Positions 1 to 9,672 of a stretch of DNA of 64,000 nt are shown here, piece after piece (the first letter of the stretch is position 1; each line of letters opens with the position of its first letter). A model generated the notes under the pieces. It was given only the letters and a program-made list of their open reading frames with translations, did not search any database and had not been told where the DNA came from. A program made the translations under genes and the position numbers. Origin of the DNA: Pantoea agglomerans. GTDB taxonomy: Bacteria > Pseudomonadota > Gammaproteobacteria > Enterobacterales > Enterobacteriaceae. The stretch covers positions 4,119,505-4,183,504 of the forward strand of contig NZ_CP090207.1 in assembly GCF_021397715.1 (NCBI RefSeq). The letters run 5' to 3'.

Positions 1-477
1 CCGGAAAACATGTGCGGATAGCGGTCATAATGCTCGGTCTTCAGGCCCACTTTCGCCATCATCTCCAGCGTCTTCTCGCGGCGCTCGGCTTTGGTCAGCT
101 GGGTGTTGATAATCAGCGGCTCTTCCAGAATCTGACTCACTTTCTTGCGTGGGTTCAGTGAGCCATAAGGGTTCTGAAAGACGATCTGGATTTTCTGACG
201 ACGCAGTTTCTGCGCCTGCGGATCGTGCTTCAGCAGATCCTGCCCATGCCAGTAAAGCTGTCCTTCGGTCGGGGTTTCAATCATCGTCAGCAGGCGGCCC
301 AGCGTGGATTTCCCACAGCCCGACTCGCCAACGACCGCCAGCGTTTTGCCGCGCTCCAGATTAAACGAGACGCCATCCAGCGCTTTCACCAGACGTTCCT
401 GACCAAACAACCCTTTCTTCACCGGGTAGTGCTTTTTCAGATCGATCGCCTGTAACAAATACTCATGCTTGGTTGTT

Positions 478-488
<11 letters not shown>
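1..488 (-). CDS. dppF: Dipeptide ABC transporter ATP-binding subunit DppF (3' end beyond window)
   Basis: This is the second ATPase of the dipeptide importer; it hydrolyses ATP on the cytoplasmic face to drive uptake. Only the N-terminal ~162 residues are present because the reading frame runs off the left edge. The Walker A motif GESGCGKST and the Q-loop [12 protein letters not shown] are visible, typical of the oligopeptide/dipeptide ATPase family. The start is the ATG at 488 ([15 protein letters not shown]); it overlaps the end of dppD by 11 bases, which implies translational coupling. It is the last gene of a dppABCDF operon read leftwards. Confidence 0.95.
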
Positions 489-1464
<976 letters not shown>

Positions 1465-1476
1465 CTCGGTGCCTCT

Positions 1477-2379
1477 TTACTGCTTGAGTTTCGGGTCGAG
1501 TGCATCACGCAAACCATCGCCCATCAGGTTAAATGCCAGCACGGTCAGCAGAATGACTAATCCAGGGAACGTCACCACCCACCAGGCACTTTGCGCATAC
1601 TGCAATACGTCGGAGAGCATGGTGCCCCACTCCGGCGTTGGCGGTTGCGCACCCATACCGAGAAAGCCCAACGCCGCCATATCGAGAATGGCGTTGGAGA
1701 AACCTAACGATGCCTGCACGATCAGCGGTGCCAGACAGTTAGGCAGAATATTTACAAACATCTGACGCAGCATACCGGCTCCGGCGACGCTGGAGGCGGT
1801 CACATAGTCGCGGTTTACCTCCACCAGGACCGCGGCGCGGGTCAGACGGATGTAGTGCGGCAGCGCCACAAACGTCAGGGCGATAGAGGCGTTAACGATC
1901 GACGGACCGAAAATGGCCACCAGTACCAGTGCCAGCAGCAGGCTGGGCAGCGCCAGCATGATATCGACCAGACGCATAATGGTGGCATCCACCACGCCGC
2001 CGAGATAACCGGCCAGCAGGCCGAAGATCACGCCGAAAATCAGCGACAACACCACCACCAGACAGCCAACCAGCAGCGACAGGCGCGCGCCGTACATCAG
2101 ACGCGACAGCACATCGCGGCCGACATCGTCGGTGCCAAGGATATAACTCCAGCTTCCGCCTTCCTGCCAGACCGGCGGATGCAGCAGCGCATCACGGAAC
2201 TGCTCAGCTGGCGCATGAGGTGCCAGCAGATCGGCGAACACCGCCACCAGTAACATAATGATGATGTACGCCAGGCCCACCACGGCGCCTTTGTTACGCT
2301 TAAAATAGTGCCAGAATTCCTGAAACGGGGTCATCGGCTTGGGTGCAGCGGTTACGCTGGCGGGATCAACAACAGACAT
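1477..2379 (-). CDS. dppC: Dipeptide ABC transporter permease DppC
   Basis: Inner-membrane permease of 300 residues that forms the translocation channel together with DppB. The N-terminus has a short cytoplasmic tail followed by a hydrophobic helix, then further membrane segments. The permease EAA-type loop is seen around ASSVAGAGMLRQMFVNILPN. It starts 9 bases after dppB ends and is followed by dppD, in the order normal for dpp operons. Confidence 0.97.
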   Translation of the reverse strand: MSVVDPASVTAAPKPMTPFQEFWHYFKRNKGAVVGLAYIIIMLLVAVFADLLAPHAPAEQFRDALLHPPVWQEGGSWSYILGTDDVGRDVLSRLMYGARLSLLVGCLVVVLSLIFGVIFGLLAGYLGGVVDATIMRLVDIMLALPSLLLALVLVAIFGPSIVNASIALTFVALPHYIRLTRAAVLVEVNRDYVTASSVAGAGMLRQMFVNILPNCLAPLIVQASLGFSNAILDMAALGFLGMGAQPPTPEWGTMLSDVLQYAQSAWWVVTFPGLVILLTVLAFNLMGDGLRDALDPKLKQ

Positions 2380-2388
2380 GATGCCCCC

Positions 2389-3408
2389 TTATTTCTTATG
2401 ACGTATGCGCGGGTTAACCACGCCATACAGCAGATCAACCAGCAGGTTGACCAGGATAATCAGTACCGCCGTCAGCAGCACGCCGCCCTGCACTACCGGA
2501 TAATCGCGGCGTTGCAACGCTTCGATCAGCCAGCGACCCAGACCTGGCCACGAGAAGATGGTTTCGGTCAGTATCGCGCCGGCCAGTAAGGTGCCGACCT
2601 GCAGACCAATGACGGTTACCACCGGCAGCATGGCGTTACGCAGCGCATGTACCACGATAACCCGCATCCGCGTCAGCCCTTTGGCGCGTGCGGTACGGAT
2701 GTAATCTTCCCCCAGCACTTCCAGCATCGCCGAGCGCGTCATACGTACAATCACCGCCAGCGGAATGGTGCCGAGCACGATGGCAGGCAGAATCATGTGC
2801 ATTACCGCATCGTGGAAATCGCCCGCTTCGCCCCAGAAAAAGGTATCGATCAGCATAAAGCCGGTCAGCGGCATGGTGTCATCAAGGAAGACAGTGTCGC
2901 CGACGCGACCAGAAACCGGCGTCAGGTTGAACTGCACCGACACCAGCATGATCAGCATGATGCCCCACCAGAAGATCGGCATTGAGTAGCCGGTCAGTGA
3001 GATCCCCACCGCGGTGTGATCGAAGATTGAGCCGCGTTTCACCGCCGCCATCACCCCAACCGGAATGCCGACCGCGACCGCAAACAGCATGGCGCAGACG
3101 CCCAGCTCCAGCGTGGCTTTAAAGCGCGGCACAAACTCATCCCATACCGGGATGCGGCTCTTGAGTGAAATACCCAAATCGCCGTGTAATACGCCGTTAA
3201 TGTAATGCAGATACTGTTTCCACAGCGGCTGATCAAGGCCTAACAGCGCCATTAATTGTGCATGACGTTCAGGGGAAATACCGCGTTCGCCCGCCATGAT
3301 CAGCACCGGATCGCCGGGGATCATGTGAACAAATGCGAAGGTGAGTAATGTAATACCGATAAACGTTGGGATGACAAGGCCCAAACGTCGGAGTATGAAC
3401 TGCAGCAT
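2389..3408 (-). CDS. dppB: Dipeptide ABC transporter permease DppB
   Basis: Inner-membrane permease of 339 residues, the expected size. It begins MLQFILRRLGLVIPTFIG, a membrane helix with a positively charged start, and contains the EAA loop TARAKGLTRMRVIVVHALRN. It is separated from dppA by 171 bases that hold small hairpins, the normal arrangement in which the binding protein is made in excess of the membrane parts. Confidence 0.97.
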   Translation of the reverse strand: MLQFILRRLGLVIPTFIGITLLTFAFVHMIPGDPVLIMAGERGISPERHAQLMALLGLDQPLWKQYLHYINGVLHGDLGISLKSRIPVWDEFVPRFKATLELGVCAMLFAVAVGIPVGVMAAVKRGSIFDHTAVGISLTGYSMPIFWWGIMLIMLVSVQFNLTPVSGRVGDTVFLDDTMPLTGFMLIDTFFWGEAGDFHDAVMHMILPAIVLGTIPLAVIVRMTRSAMLEVLGEDYIRTARAKGLTRMRVIVVHALRNAMLPVVTVIGLQVGTLLAGAILTETIFSWPGLGRWLIEALQRRDYPVVQGGVLLTAVLIILVNLLVDLLYGVVNPRIRHKK

Positions 3409-3473
3409 AATCCGGGTTCTCTCTTGTCCGCGCGACCGTCGCCGCGAGGGTAGTTATTGCTTACATCTGACGA

Positions 3474-3508
3474 TCGGGTAGGCCCGACCGCGACGCAGAC
3501 AGGCTGCG
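3474..3508. other. Two small hairpins between dppA and dppB
   Basis: Two adjacent perfect stem-loops are visible: TCGGG/CCCGA (3474-3478 with 3483-3487) and CGCAG/CTGCG (3494-3498 with 3504-3508). Their place just after dppA in the operon suggests they protect the dppA end of the message or dampen read-through. That role is inference; no U-run follows, so neither is a classic terminator. Confidence 0.45.
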
Positions 3509-3579
3509 CCTCTACCGTTTCCAGTAAAACAGGGAGATAAAGCCGGAGCGACGCGCAGCCGCCCCGGAAAAGGCAACAA

Positions 3580-5190
3580 TTATTCCTGAATGTCTACCTG
3601 GGCAAAGTAGTGTCCGCCAAGCGGATCGACTTTGTAGCCGGAGACTTTCTTGCTGACCGGTTCATAGACCGTTGAGTGCGCGATCATCAGCGCCGGTGCC
3701 TGGTCATGCATGACAACCTGTGCCTGTTTGTAGTACTCGATGCGCTTCGCCTGATCGGCGGTGGCGCGAGCTGGCTGAATCTGATCCTCGAAGGATTTAT
3801 CGCACCAGCGCGAGTAGTTAGAGCCATCTTTCGCCGCTGAACAGCTGAACAGCGTGGCGAGGAAGTTATCCGGGTCCCCATTATCGCCGGTCCAGCCCAT
3901 CATTACGGTCTGGTGTTCACCGGCTTTGGCACGCTTCAGATATTCGCCCCACTCGTAGGTGACGATTTTGGCTTTCACGCCAATCTTCGCCCAGTCGCTC
4001 TGAATCATCTCCGCCATACGGCGCGCGTTCGGGTTGTAAGGACGCTGTACCGGCATCGCCCACAGGTCAATGGAGAAGCCGTCAGCCATGCCCGCTTCTT
4101 TCAGCAGCGCTTTGGCTTTTTCAGGATCGTAAGCGTAATCTTTCACCGCGTCGTTGTAGCCCCACATGGTCGGTGGGATCAGGTTTTTAGCCGGCTGGCC
4201 AGCACCCTGATAAACGGCATCAATGATCGCCTGTTTGTTGACCGCCATGGTCAGGGCCTGACGCACTTTCAGGTTATCCAGCGGTTTTTTCTCAACGTTG
4301 TAAGAGAGATAGCCGACGTTCAGGCCCGCCTGCTCATACAGGTTGATGTTTTTGTCCTGCTTCATGCGCGCAATGTCAGCCGGGTTTGGATACGGCATCA
4401 CCTGACATTCACCCTTCTGCAGCTTGGCGTAACGCACCGAGGCGTCAGGCGTAATTGAGAAGACTAAGCGATCGATTTTTGGTTTAGTGCCCCAGTAATC
4501 CGGGTTGGCTTTATACAGAATGCGCGAATCTTTCTGATACTGCAGCAGCTGGAACGGGCCGGTACCGACCGGGTTCAGGTCGACCTTCTGCGGCGAGCCA
4601 GCTTTCAGCATGTTGTCCGCGTACTCTTTCGACAGAATAGAGGCGAAGTCCATACCGAGATCCGCCAGGAATGGCGCTTCAGGACGGGTCAGCACAAAGC
4701 GCACGGTATGATCGTCCACTTTTTCGATTTTGCTGATCAGGTTCGGCATATCCATGCCTTCGAAATATTCGTAGCTGCCGCCGGAGACGCCATGATAAGC
4801 GTTGTTTTTATCCAGCTGGCGTTCAAAGGTGAACACCACATCATCCGCGTTAAATTCGCGCGTCGGTTTGAAATCTTTGGTGGTTTGCCACTTCACGCCT
4901 TTACGCAGGTGGAAAGTGTAGGTTTTGCCGTCGTCGCTGACATCCCACTTCTCGGCCAGCGCTGCGTGCAGCTCGGTGGTGCCGATGGTGAACTCAACCA
5001 GACGGTTGTAGATCTGGCGTGAGCTGGCGTCGTAAGTGGTACCTGAAGTGAACAGCTGCGGGTTAAAGCCTTCCGGAGAACCTTCTGAACAGTAAACCAG
5101 GGTTTTTGCCTGAACACCGGCGGCGACAGTCATAGCAATCAGGCTCAGACCGACCTTCAGCATCCCGGATTTAGCCAGGGAGTTGATCAT
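3580..5190 (-). CDS. dppA: Periplasmic dipeptide-binding protein DppA
   Basis: Solute-binding protein of 536 residues in the SBP family 5 (oligopeptide/nickel-type), delivering dipeptides to DppBCDF and known in E. coli also for heme and chemotaxis. The signal peptide is clear: MINSLAKSGMLKVGLSLIAM followed by TVAAGVQA, with cleavage before KTLVYCSEG. The mature protein has the family pattern, including AEKWDVSDDGKTYTFHLR and NPVGTGPF. A CA-rich leader lies immediately upstream, and the SD TGGAG precedes the ATG at 5190. Confidence 0.97.
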   Translation of the reverse strand: MINSLAKSGMLKVGLSLIAMTVAAGVQAKTLVYCSEGSPEGFNPQLFTSGTTYDASSRQIYNRLVEFTIGTTELHAALAEKWDVSDDGKTYTFHLRKGVKWQTTKDFKPTREFNADDVVFTFERQLDKNNAYHGVSGGSYEYFEGMDMPNLISKIEKVDDHTVRFVLTRPEAPFLADLGMDFASILSKEYADNMLKAGSPQKVDLNPVGTGPFQLLQYQKDSRILYKANPDYWGTKPKIDRLVFSITPDASVRYAKLQKGECQVMPYPNPADIARMKQDKNINLYEQAGLNVGYLSYNVEKKPLDNLKVRQALTMAVNKQAIIDAVYQGAGQPAKNLIPPTMWGYNDAVKDYAYDPEKAKALLKEAGMADGFSIDLWAMPVQRPYNPNARRMAEMIQSDWAKIGVKAKIVTYEWGEYLKRAKAGEHQTVMMGWTGDNGDPDNFLATLFSCSAAKDGSNYSRWCDKSFEDQIQPARATADQAKRIEYYKQAQVVMHDQAPALMIAHSTVYEPVSKKVSGYKVDPLGGHYFAQVDIQE

Positions 5191-5197
5191 GCTTTTG

Positions 5198-5224
5198 CTC
5201 CATTGTGATGTGATGTTGTGTGCA
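5198..5224 (-). promoter_or_regulatory. CA-rich dppA leader, likely GcvB target
   Basis: On the minus strand the leader just upstream of the dppA SD reads as repeated CACAA/ATCAC/CACAA units ending at the TGGAG ribosome site. In E. coli and Salmonella the sRNA GcvB represses dppA by pairing its GU-rich region with a CA-rich leader of this kind. The motif is seen; regulation by GcvB is inferred from family knowledge. Confidence 0.5.
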
Positions 5225-5862
5225 TTGCCCGACCTCTGATTTTTTTATGCGGTTCAGGCGTACCACCGAACGGGTGGTTAAAGTGCACTACGTTTTTTTT
5301 GTTTTTTCTGATGCCATGGAATCACTCAGAAAATTCCGTAACTGCGGCTTTATTGACGCATCAATTTGTCAACAGTTGCAATGAACGTCAATACAACGGT
5401 TAGTTATTTACACAGAGTGTGAGGGATAGCAAGCAACGGTAAAAAAAACCCTTTCCGGATAAAAGCCATACAATGCACAGCGCCGGTCGCTTATTTTCCA
5501 GACATTCTGCTGGAAGCGTGGTTTATCGCTAGTGATTCTCACCGCTAAAAAACTTAAAACTTTTACCGGCAAATGTTGAATAACTGAACGATTCACCGTG
5601 CGTTATGACGTTCAGCCAGCGGAATATGCTGGTCCCGAAGCATAAGAAATCAGCAACTTGCCGATTTCGGTCATAAGAAGAACGTGTCACGAATTATGAT
5701 TGCATCTCTTGCATGGCAAGGCCTGCCAGAGGGAAAGCGGCGATAACAACGGCGGATGAGCGGAATACGTAGCGGATGGGATTTATTGGAACTTTCTGGA
5801 AGATAGCAGCCAGAAGCTGAAGTTTGTCAGCACTCTGAAGCGGCTGCCAGTCGTAAAGCGAA
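5225..5862. other. Gene-free stretch upstream of dppA
   Basis: No open frame here looks like a gene. The first part must carry the dppA promoter, but I cannot fix its boxes with confidence. The right end (from about 5740) shows partial similarity to the flank of the repeat at 6305, so the repeat unit may extend to the left of its inverted arms. Confidence 0.4.
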
Positions 5863-6041
5863 GGGAGCATACGCCTGTCGCAAAGCATCGCGGGCCAGGG
5901 ACAAAAACCCCGGGAGCGCTTTTGAACAACGCAAAGCGTTGGCCCGGCTACGGGTGCACCTCAGGGATAAGGTGCGTAATTGCCCGCGCTGATCCCACCA
6001 GGGATGGCGTTTTTGCGTCTTTGTGAAAGGCGTATACTCCC
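5863..6041. repeat. Inverted-repeat element, long copy (179 bp)
   Basis: The ends are 14-bp inverted arms, GGGAGCATACGCCT at 5863-5876 and AGGCGTATACTCCC at 6028-6041, with one mismatch. The interior begins with GCAAAGCATCGCGGGCCAGGGA and ends with AGGGATGGCG plus a T-rich stretch. A short copy at 6305-6372 has the same two ends without the ~110 bp in the middle, so the long copy looks like the short one with an insertion. This is the architecture of a small non-autonomous (MITE- or REPIN-like) repeat; no coding sequence is inside. Confidence 0.7.
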
Positions 6042-6099
6042 TGAAGCCCGCCCGGCGTTAAGAGTGTGAATGCTTAGCGGTTAGATCGAGACTGCTTCA

Positions 6100-6196
6100 G
6101 GAACACGGGCAGATCGGAAAGGCGCTTAAACCATCCCTGGACGCTCGGCCCACGCCGTCCCTGGCGTGGGACGCTTTCCTCCACTGCCCGTGTTCC
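6100..6196. repeat. Second type of inverted-repeat element (97 bp)
   Basis: Perfect 13-bp arms GGAACACGGGCAG (6100-6112) and CTGCCCGTGTTCC (6184-6196) flank a GC-rich interior that itself contains CCACGCC...GGCGTGG. The arm sequence differs from that of the neighbouring elements at 5863 and 6305. No open reading frame is contained. It could be another small mobile repeat or a large RNA hairpin. Confidence 0.55.
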
Positions 6197-6304
6197 CTAC
6201 GCCTTGAGTTTATGCGCTGCGGCCAGATTCACTCGGGTTTAAATCTGTCAGTGGTCTGAGATGCTTCTGTAAGTACCTGATGCGTCTGCCAGGCGTGAAG
6301 CGAA

Positions 6305-6372
6305 GGGAGCATACGCCTGTAGCAAAGCATCGCGGGCCAGGGATGGCGTCTTTGCGAAAGGCGTATGCTCCC
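6305..6372. repeat. Inverted-repeat element, short copy (68 bp)
   Basis: Perfect 14-bp arms GGGAGCATACGCCT (6305-6318) and AGGCGTATGCTCCC (6359-6372) flank a core that matches the outer parts of the 179-bp copy at 5863-6041. Sequence just outside the left arm (a CTGCCAG...AAGCGAA block) is shared with the long copy as well, so the true unit is somewhat larger than the arms. Confidence 0.7.
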
Positions 6373-6423
6373 TGAAGCCCGCTCAACGAAAAATCCGTAC
6401 CTTTCATTCTCTTTTCTACAGAC

Positions 6424-6453
6424 GAAAAAAAACCTGTCTTTTCAGACAGGTTT
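6424..6453 (-). terminator. Rho-independent terminator of tRNA-Pro
   Basis: On the minus strand, directly after the tRNA 3' CCA, an AAACCTGTC/GACAGGTTT stem with a short loop is followed by a run of eight Ts. This is a textbook intrinsic terminator, and its position 8 bases after the tRNA indicates a single-gene tRNA transcript. Confidence 0.9.
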
Positions 6454-6461
6454 CTTAAATA

Positions 6462-6538
6462 TGGTCGGCGAGAGAGGATTCGAACCTCCGACCCACTGGT
6501 CCCAAACCAGTTGCGCTACCAAGCTGCGCTACTCGCCG
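6462..6538 (-). tRNA. tRNA-Pro, anticodon TGG
   Basis: A 77-nt tRNA with encoded CCA. The acceptor stem is CGGCGAG/CTCGCCG, the D-loop contains AGCTTGGTAGC, the anticodon stem ACTGG/CCAGT encloses loop TTTGGGA (anticodon TGG, reading CCA and other CCN codons), and the T-arm has GGTTCGAATCC. The sequence resembles the E. coli proM product. In E. coli the tRNA gene sitting between dppA and eptB is proK (anticodon CGG), so the isoacceptor at this locus appears to differ; I left the symbol blank for that reason. Confidence 0.97.
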
Positions 6539-6664
6539 ATGGGGGCGCATGTTACTGCGACCCCCGATCAGCGTCAACCGCTTTTTGCGCTTTTGCCGCC
6601 GATCGCCTGGAAAGCACGCGGTTAGCGGCAATCCAGCCGCCGTCACACCCTTTCGCTGTTGTTA

Positions 6665-8356
6665 TTACAGCGGTTTAGCCGGATGGGTAGCCGGTGCCTG
6701 ACACCAGTTATTGGCTGGGTTGATCCCGCCATCGGGTGAGGTATAGCCCAGACAACCGAGAATGGTATCGAACAACTCCACATGACGATGGGTTTTGCCG
6801 ACGCGCTGCTGCGCCTGCAAGCGCTCAAAGTTGCTGCGGTTCTGGCTGTCGGCCAGATACTTATCAGACGCCCACACGATCATCGGCACGCGGAACTGCT
6901 CCGGTGGTGCCATTTCACGCGGTGTGCCGTGCAGATGCATGTTTTCGCTGATCGATTCACCGTGGTCAGCGGCATAGAAGACAATCGCCTTCTTATCACG
7001 CAGCTGATCCAGCACGCTGTCGAGCATACTATCGACATACAGCACTGAGTTGTCATAGGCATTAATCAACTGCGCCTTGCTGCAGGTTTCATCCACGCCC
7101 ATACATTCCGGCTGATACTTCGCAAAACTGCGCGGATAACGCTGGGAATAGAGATAGTGCGAACCTTTGGTATGCAACACCACCAGATGCTTACCTTTCG
7201 GGAAACGATCCAGTGACGCCTTCATCTCCGGCACCAGCAGCATGTCGTCGACTGCTTTACCCTGGTTACGCTTCTCTGAACCAATCTGCTCACGGAAGGC
7301 AAAGTTATTGGCGTTGATATTGTCGTAGAACCAGACCTCGCTCTGCATCGCAAACAGCTCAGAGGTAAAGCCCAGCTCTTTCATCACCGCAAACACGTTC
7401 TGCTCTTTCAGCGTGCGACCCGGATTATCCATGGTGCCGCCTTCGCGTACGAACATGCAGCGCAGCGACAGTTTGGTCGCGGTATCGCAGGATTCACCGC
7501 GGAACGCCACCAGGTTTTTCTCTTTCGACAGTTTAGGTGTGGTATCGCGATCGTAGCCCAGCATCCCCATGTGATCCCAGCGGGTGGTTTCGCCAATCAC
7601 AAACACCACATAGGTGTCGTCCAGCCCGGCAGGCGCGACGTAGGTAAATTTTTTCGCCGGATCGAGCAGTTCCTCGCTATTCAGCGACTCATCTATGCGG
7701 GTCCAGGCGAACAGCCCCACCGCTGCCAGCCAGTTCGAAGGCAGATAAGAGTGCGCCACTACACCGCCGTAGCTCGGCAAATCGATGTTGGTGATCTCTT
7801 CGTTATTCTTCTGCTGCTTGTCGAAAAACCGAATTGGCAGCCAGACCAGCGCCACGCACAGCAGCATAATCAGGGTGGGTTTCAGGCGCTGTCCTGGCGT
7901 ACGCAGCTGTTCATTCAGCGTCATACTCAGTTTATTACGCCAGATCATTAACAGCGGCAGTGCGCTGACCAGCACCATCCACAGGATGAAATGGTAGCCA
8001 ATCACCTCTTTGGAGAGATCGGTATCGGTGGTCATCACCGATGCCACAATGCCGTAGCCAATCACGACGTTAAAAAATGCCATGTAATAGGCGGCAGCAA
8101 CAGAAATCAGCACAATCAGCGTGGCCAGCACGCGATAAAACCACTTTCCACCCAGCGACAGCAGCCGCATCAGGAAGAAAGTCAGCAGCACAATTGCTAC
8201 CACTTCGGTTACAGCAGTCAGCCAGTTGGTCACCGTCGATTTCGTCAGGAAACCGTCAAAACGGCGATAAAAAATCGGTAAATTCAATAATATACCGAGA
8301 TAGAGCGCAAGCAGGAGCGACAACTTTTGCTGCGTTAAGGTTTTAATATAATTCAT
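6665..8356 (-). CDS. eptB: Kdo2-lipid A phosphoethanolamine 7''-transferase EptB
   Basis: Inner-membrane enzyme of 563 residues, equal to the E. coli length, that adds phosphoethanolamine from phosphatidylethanolamine to the outer Kdo of LPS on the periplasmic side. The first ~190 residues hold five hydrophobic segments. The periplasmic alkaline-phosphatase-fold domain has the nucleophile motif VIGETTRWDHMGMLGY and the metal-site motif YAADHGESISENMHLHG. Its placement next to a proline tRNA and dppA matches E. coli. This modification is known to lower surface negative charge. Confidence 0.95.
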   Translation of the reverse strand: MNYIKTLTQQKLSLLLALYLGILLNLPIFYRRFDGFLTKSTVTNWLTAVTEVVAIVLLTFFLMRLLSLGGKWFYRVLATLIVLISVAAAYYMAFFNVVIGYGIVASVMTTDTDLSKEVIGYHFILWMVLVSALPLLMIWRNKLSMTLNEQLRTPGQRLKPTLIMLLCVALVWLPIRFFDKQQKNNEEITNIDLPSYGGVVAHSYLPSNWLAAVGLFAWTRIDESLNSEELLDPAKKFTYVAPAGLDDTYVVFVIGETTRWDHMGMLGYDRDTTPKLSKEKNLVAFRGESCDTATKLSLRCMFVREGGTMDNPGRTLKEQNVFAVMKELGFTSELFAMQSEVWFYDNINANNFAFREQIGSEKRNQGKAVDDMLLVPEMKASLDRFPKGKHLVVLHTKGSHYLYSQRYPRSFAKYQPECMGVDETCSKAQLINAYDNSVLYVDSMLDSVLDQLRDKKAIVFYAADHGESISENMHLHGTPREMAPPEQFRVPMIVWASDKYLADSQNRSNFERLQAQQRVGKTHRHVELFDTILGCLGYTSPDGGINPANNWCQAPATHPAKPL

Positions 8357-8646
8357 GAAAAATGGAGTTTCCCCGGAATGAAGCGCTTTACCAAATCTTT
8401 AATGTGACTACCGAAACGCGGCAGAGTTCGCTGAACAAGCGGACCGGACCAGATGAAGGAAAATTCTGAACGGATTTATGGGCTATAACGCGAGGTGGCT
8501 CAGTAAAACATGGCTGCAGTAGTTAGACCAGAAAATAATCTTTGTCGAGCCGATTAGCACATTTTTTGTACAATCGATATAACTGGTCAGATTTCAGACT
8601 GCAAACGGGGTTAAAAAGCGGGTACGGCGCGACGGGCGGGAAAGAG
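8357..8646. other. Intergenic region upstream of eptB
   Basis: This ~290-bp gap holds the eptB upstream region; no gene-like open frame is present and I cannot assign promoter boxes confidently. Confidence 0.4.
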
Positions 8647-8670
8647 AGCGGGCCGGAGTAGCGGCCCGCT
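8647..8670 (-). terminator. Terminator hairpin after ohr
   Basis: Perfect 8-bp arms AGCGGGCC (8647-8654) and GGCCCGCT (8663-8670) lie just past the ohr stop codon. On the minus strand a pyrimidine-rich CTCTTTCCC follows, so it is a likely but not canonical intrinsic terminator. Confidence 0.55.
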
Positions 8671-8676
8671 GCACGC

Positions 8677-9105
8677 TTAGCGAATAATATTCAGCGTCAC
8701 GTCGATGTTATTACGGGTTGCGTTTGAGTACGGGCAAACGATATGTGCCGCATCAACCAGCTTCTGCGCTTCCGCTTCATCCATCTCTGGCAGGTGAATG
8801 TTCAGGGTCGCTTCGATACCAAAGCCGTTGGGAATCGGACCGATGCCGACTTCGCCTTCAATCCACGCCTCTTTCGGCAGGGTGATTTTGTCGCGGCCAG
8901 CCACAAATTTCATCGCACCCAGAAAACAGGCTGAGTAGCCCGCTGCAAACAGCTGCTCAGGGTTCGTCACTTCACCACCTGCACCGCCCATCTCTTTTGG
9001 TACGCCCAGCTTCACGTCCAGCACACCGTCAGAGGAAGTTGCACGGCCATCACGACCACCGGTTGCTTTGGCTTTTGCGCGGTAAACCACTTGTTCTAAA
9101 GACAT
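8677..9105 (-). CDS. ohr: Organic hydroperoxide resistance protein Ohr
   Basis: Thiol peroxidase of 142 residues in the OsmC/Ohr family that reduces organic hydroperoxides in the cytoplasm, using two cysteines. Both are visible, in [11 protein letters not shown] near residue 60 and in [12 protein letters not shown] near residue 125, the latter being the diagnostic Ohr signature. SD GGAG precedes the ATG. The MarR-type gene just upstream is most likely its repressor, OhrR. Confidence 0.95.
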   Translation of the reverse strand: MSLEQVVYRAKAKATGGRDGRATSSDGVLDVKLGVPKEMGGAGGEVTNPEQLFAAGYSACFLGAMKFVAGRDKITLPKEAWIEGEVGIGPIPNGFGIEATLNIHLPEMDEAEAQKLVDAAHIVCPYSNATRNNIDVTLNIIR

Positions 9106-9200
9106 GACATTTCTCCGTTACGCTATTTAATCGCTCACTACTTGTAACGCCGTAATGAGGCGGTGAGGTTCAACGGGCGCGGGACGCCCGTCAGTAAGAT

Positions 9201-9629
9201 TTATCGTGATCGGTTCAGGTTGTCGCGTAAGTCATCCAGCTGCCCTTTCAGCGCCAGCAGCGCATCATCGTCACAGGCGGTGGCACATTTGACCGCTTCC
9301 GGAATCGCTTCCGCCTTGCTGCGCAAAGCCCGGCCAGCCTCCGTCAGCGTGACCGCGACCTGACGCTCATCCTGTCGGGTACGCTGCCGCATAATCAGGC
9401 CCGCACTCTCCAGGCGCTTCAGCAGCGGCGTCAGGGTGGCTGAATCCAGGAATAGCTGCTCGCCAATCTCTGAAACCGTAAGATCGTCCTTCTGCCACAG
9501 CACCAGCATCACCAGATATTGCGGATAGGTGATGTCGAGTTGGGTCAGCAACTGGCGATAGACCTTATTCATCGCCAGATTGGCGGAATAGAGGGCAAAG
9601 CAGAGCTGCTGATCGACCAACAGTGGCAT
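9201..9629 (-). CDS. ohrR: MarR-family organic-peroxide sensor OhrR
   Basis: A 142-residue winged-helix repressor. The family sensor cysteine is in [14 protein letters not shown] close to the N-terminus, and the DNA-binding part contains [25 protein letters not shown] with the DxR wing RQDERQV. I start at the ATG at 9629 (MPLLVDQQ). An upstream in-frame ATG at 9665 would leave almost no leader, because a well-formed promoter (TTGCAA, 17 bp, TATATT) ends at about 9673. OhrR is known to release DNA when its cysteine is oxidised by organic peroxides. A GC hairpin (CGGGCG/CGCCCG, about 9176-9192) follows the gene. Confidence 0.9.
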   Translation of the reverse strand: MPLLVDQQLCFALYSANLAMNKVYRQLLTQLDITYPQYLVMLVLWQKDDLTVSEIGEQLFLDSATLTPLLKRLESAGLIMRQRTRQDERQVAVTLTEAGRALRSKAEAIPEAVKCATACDDDALLALKGQLDDLRDNLNRSR

Positions 9630-9672
9630 CGTTTTCACTTTTTTGTCATCTTGATCACTGTTCATAAGATTC

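Noticed and set aside
5408..6407. Small open frames between dppA and the tRNA gene
   Set aside because: They run through the inverted-repeat elements, have no Shine-Dalgarno sequence and resemble no protein.
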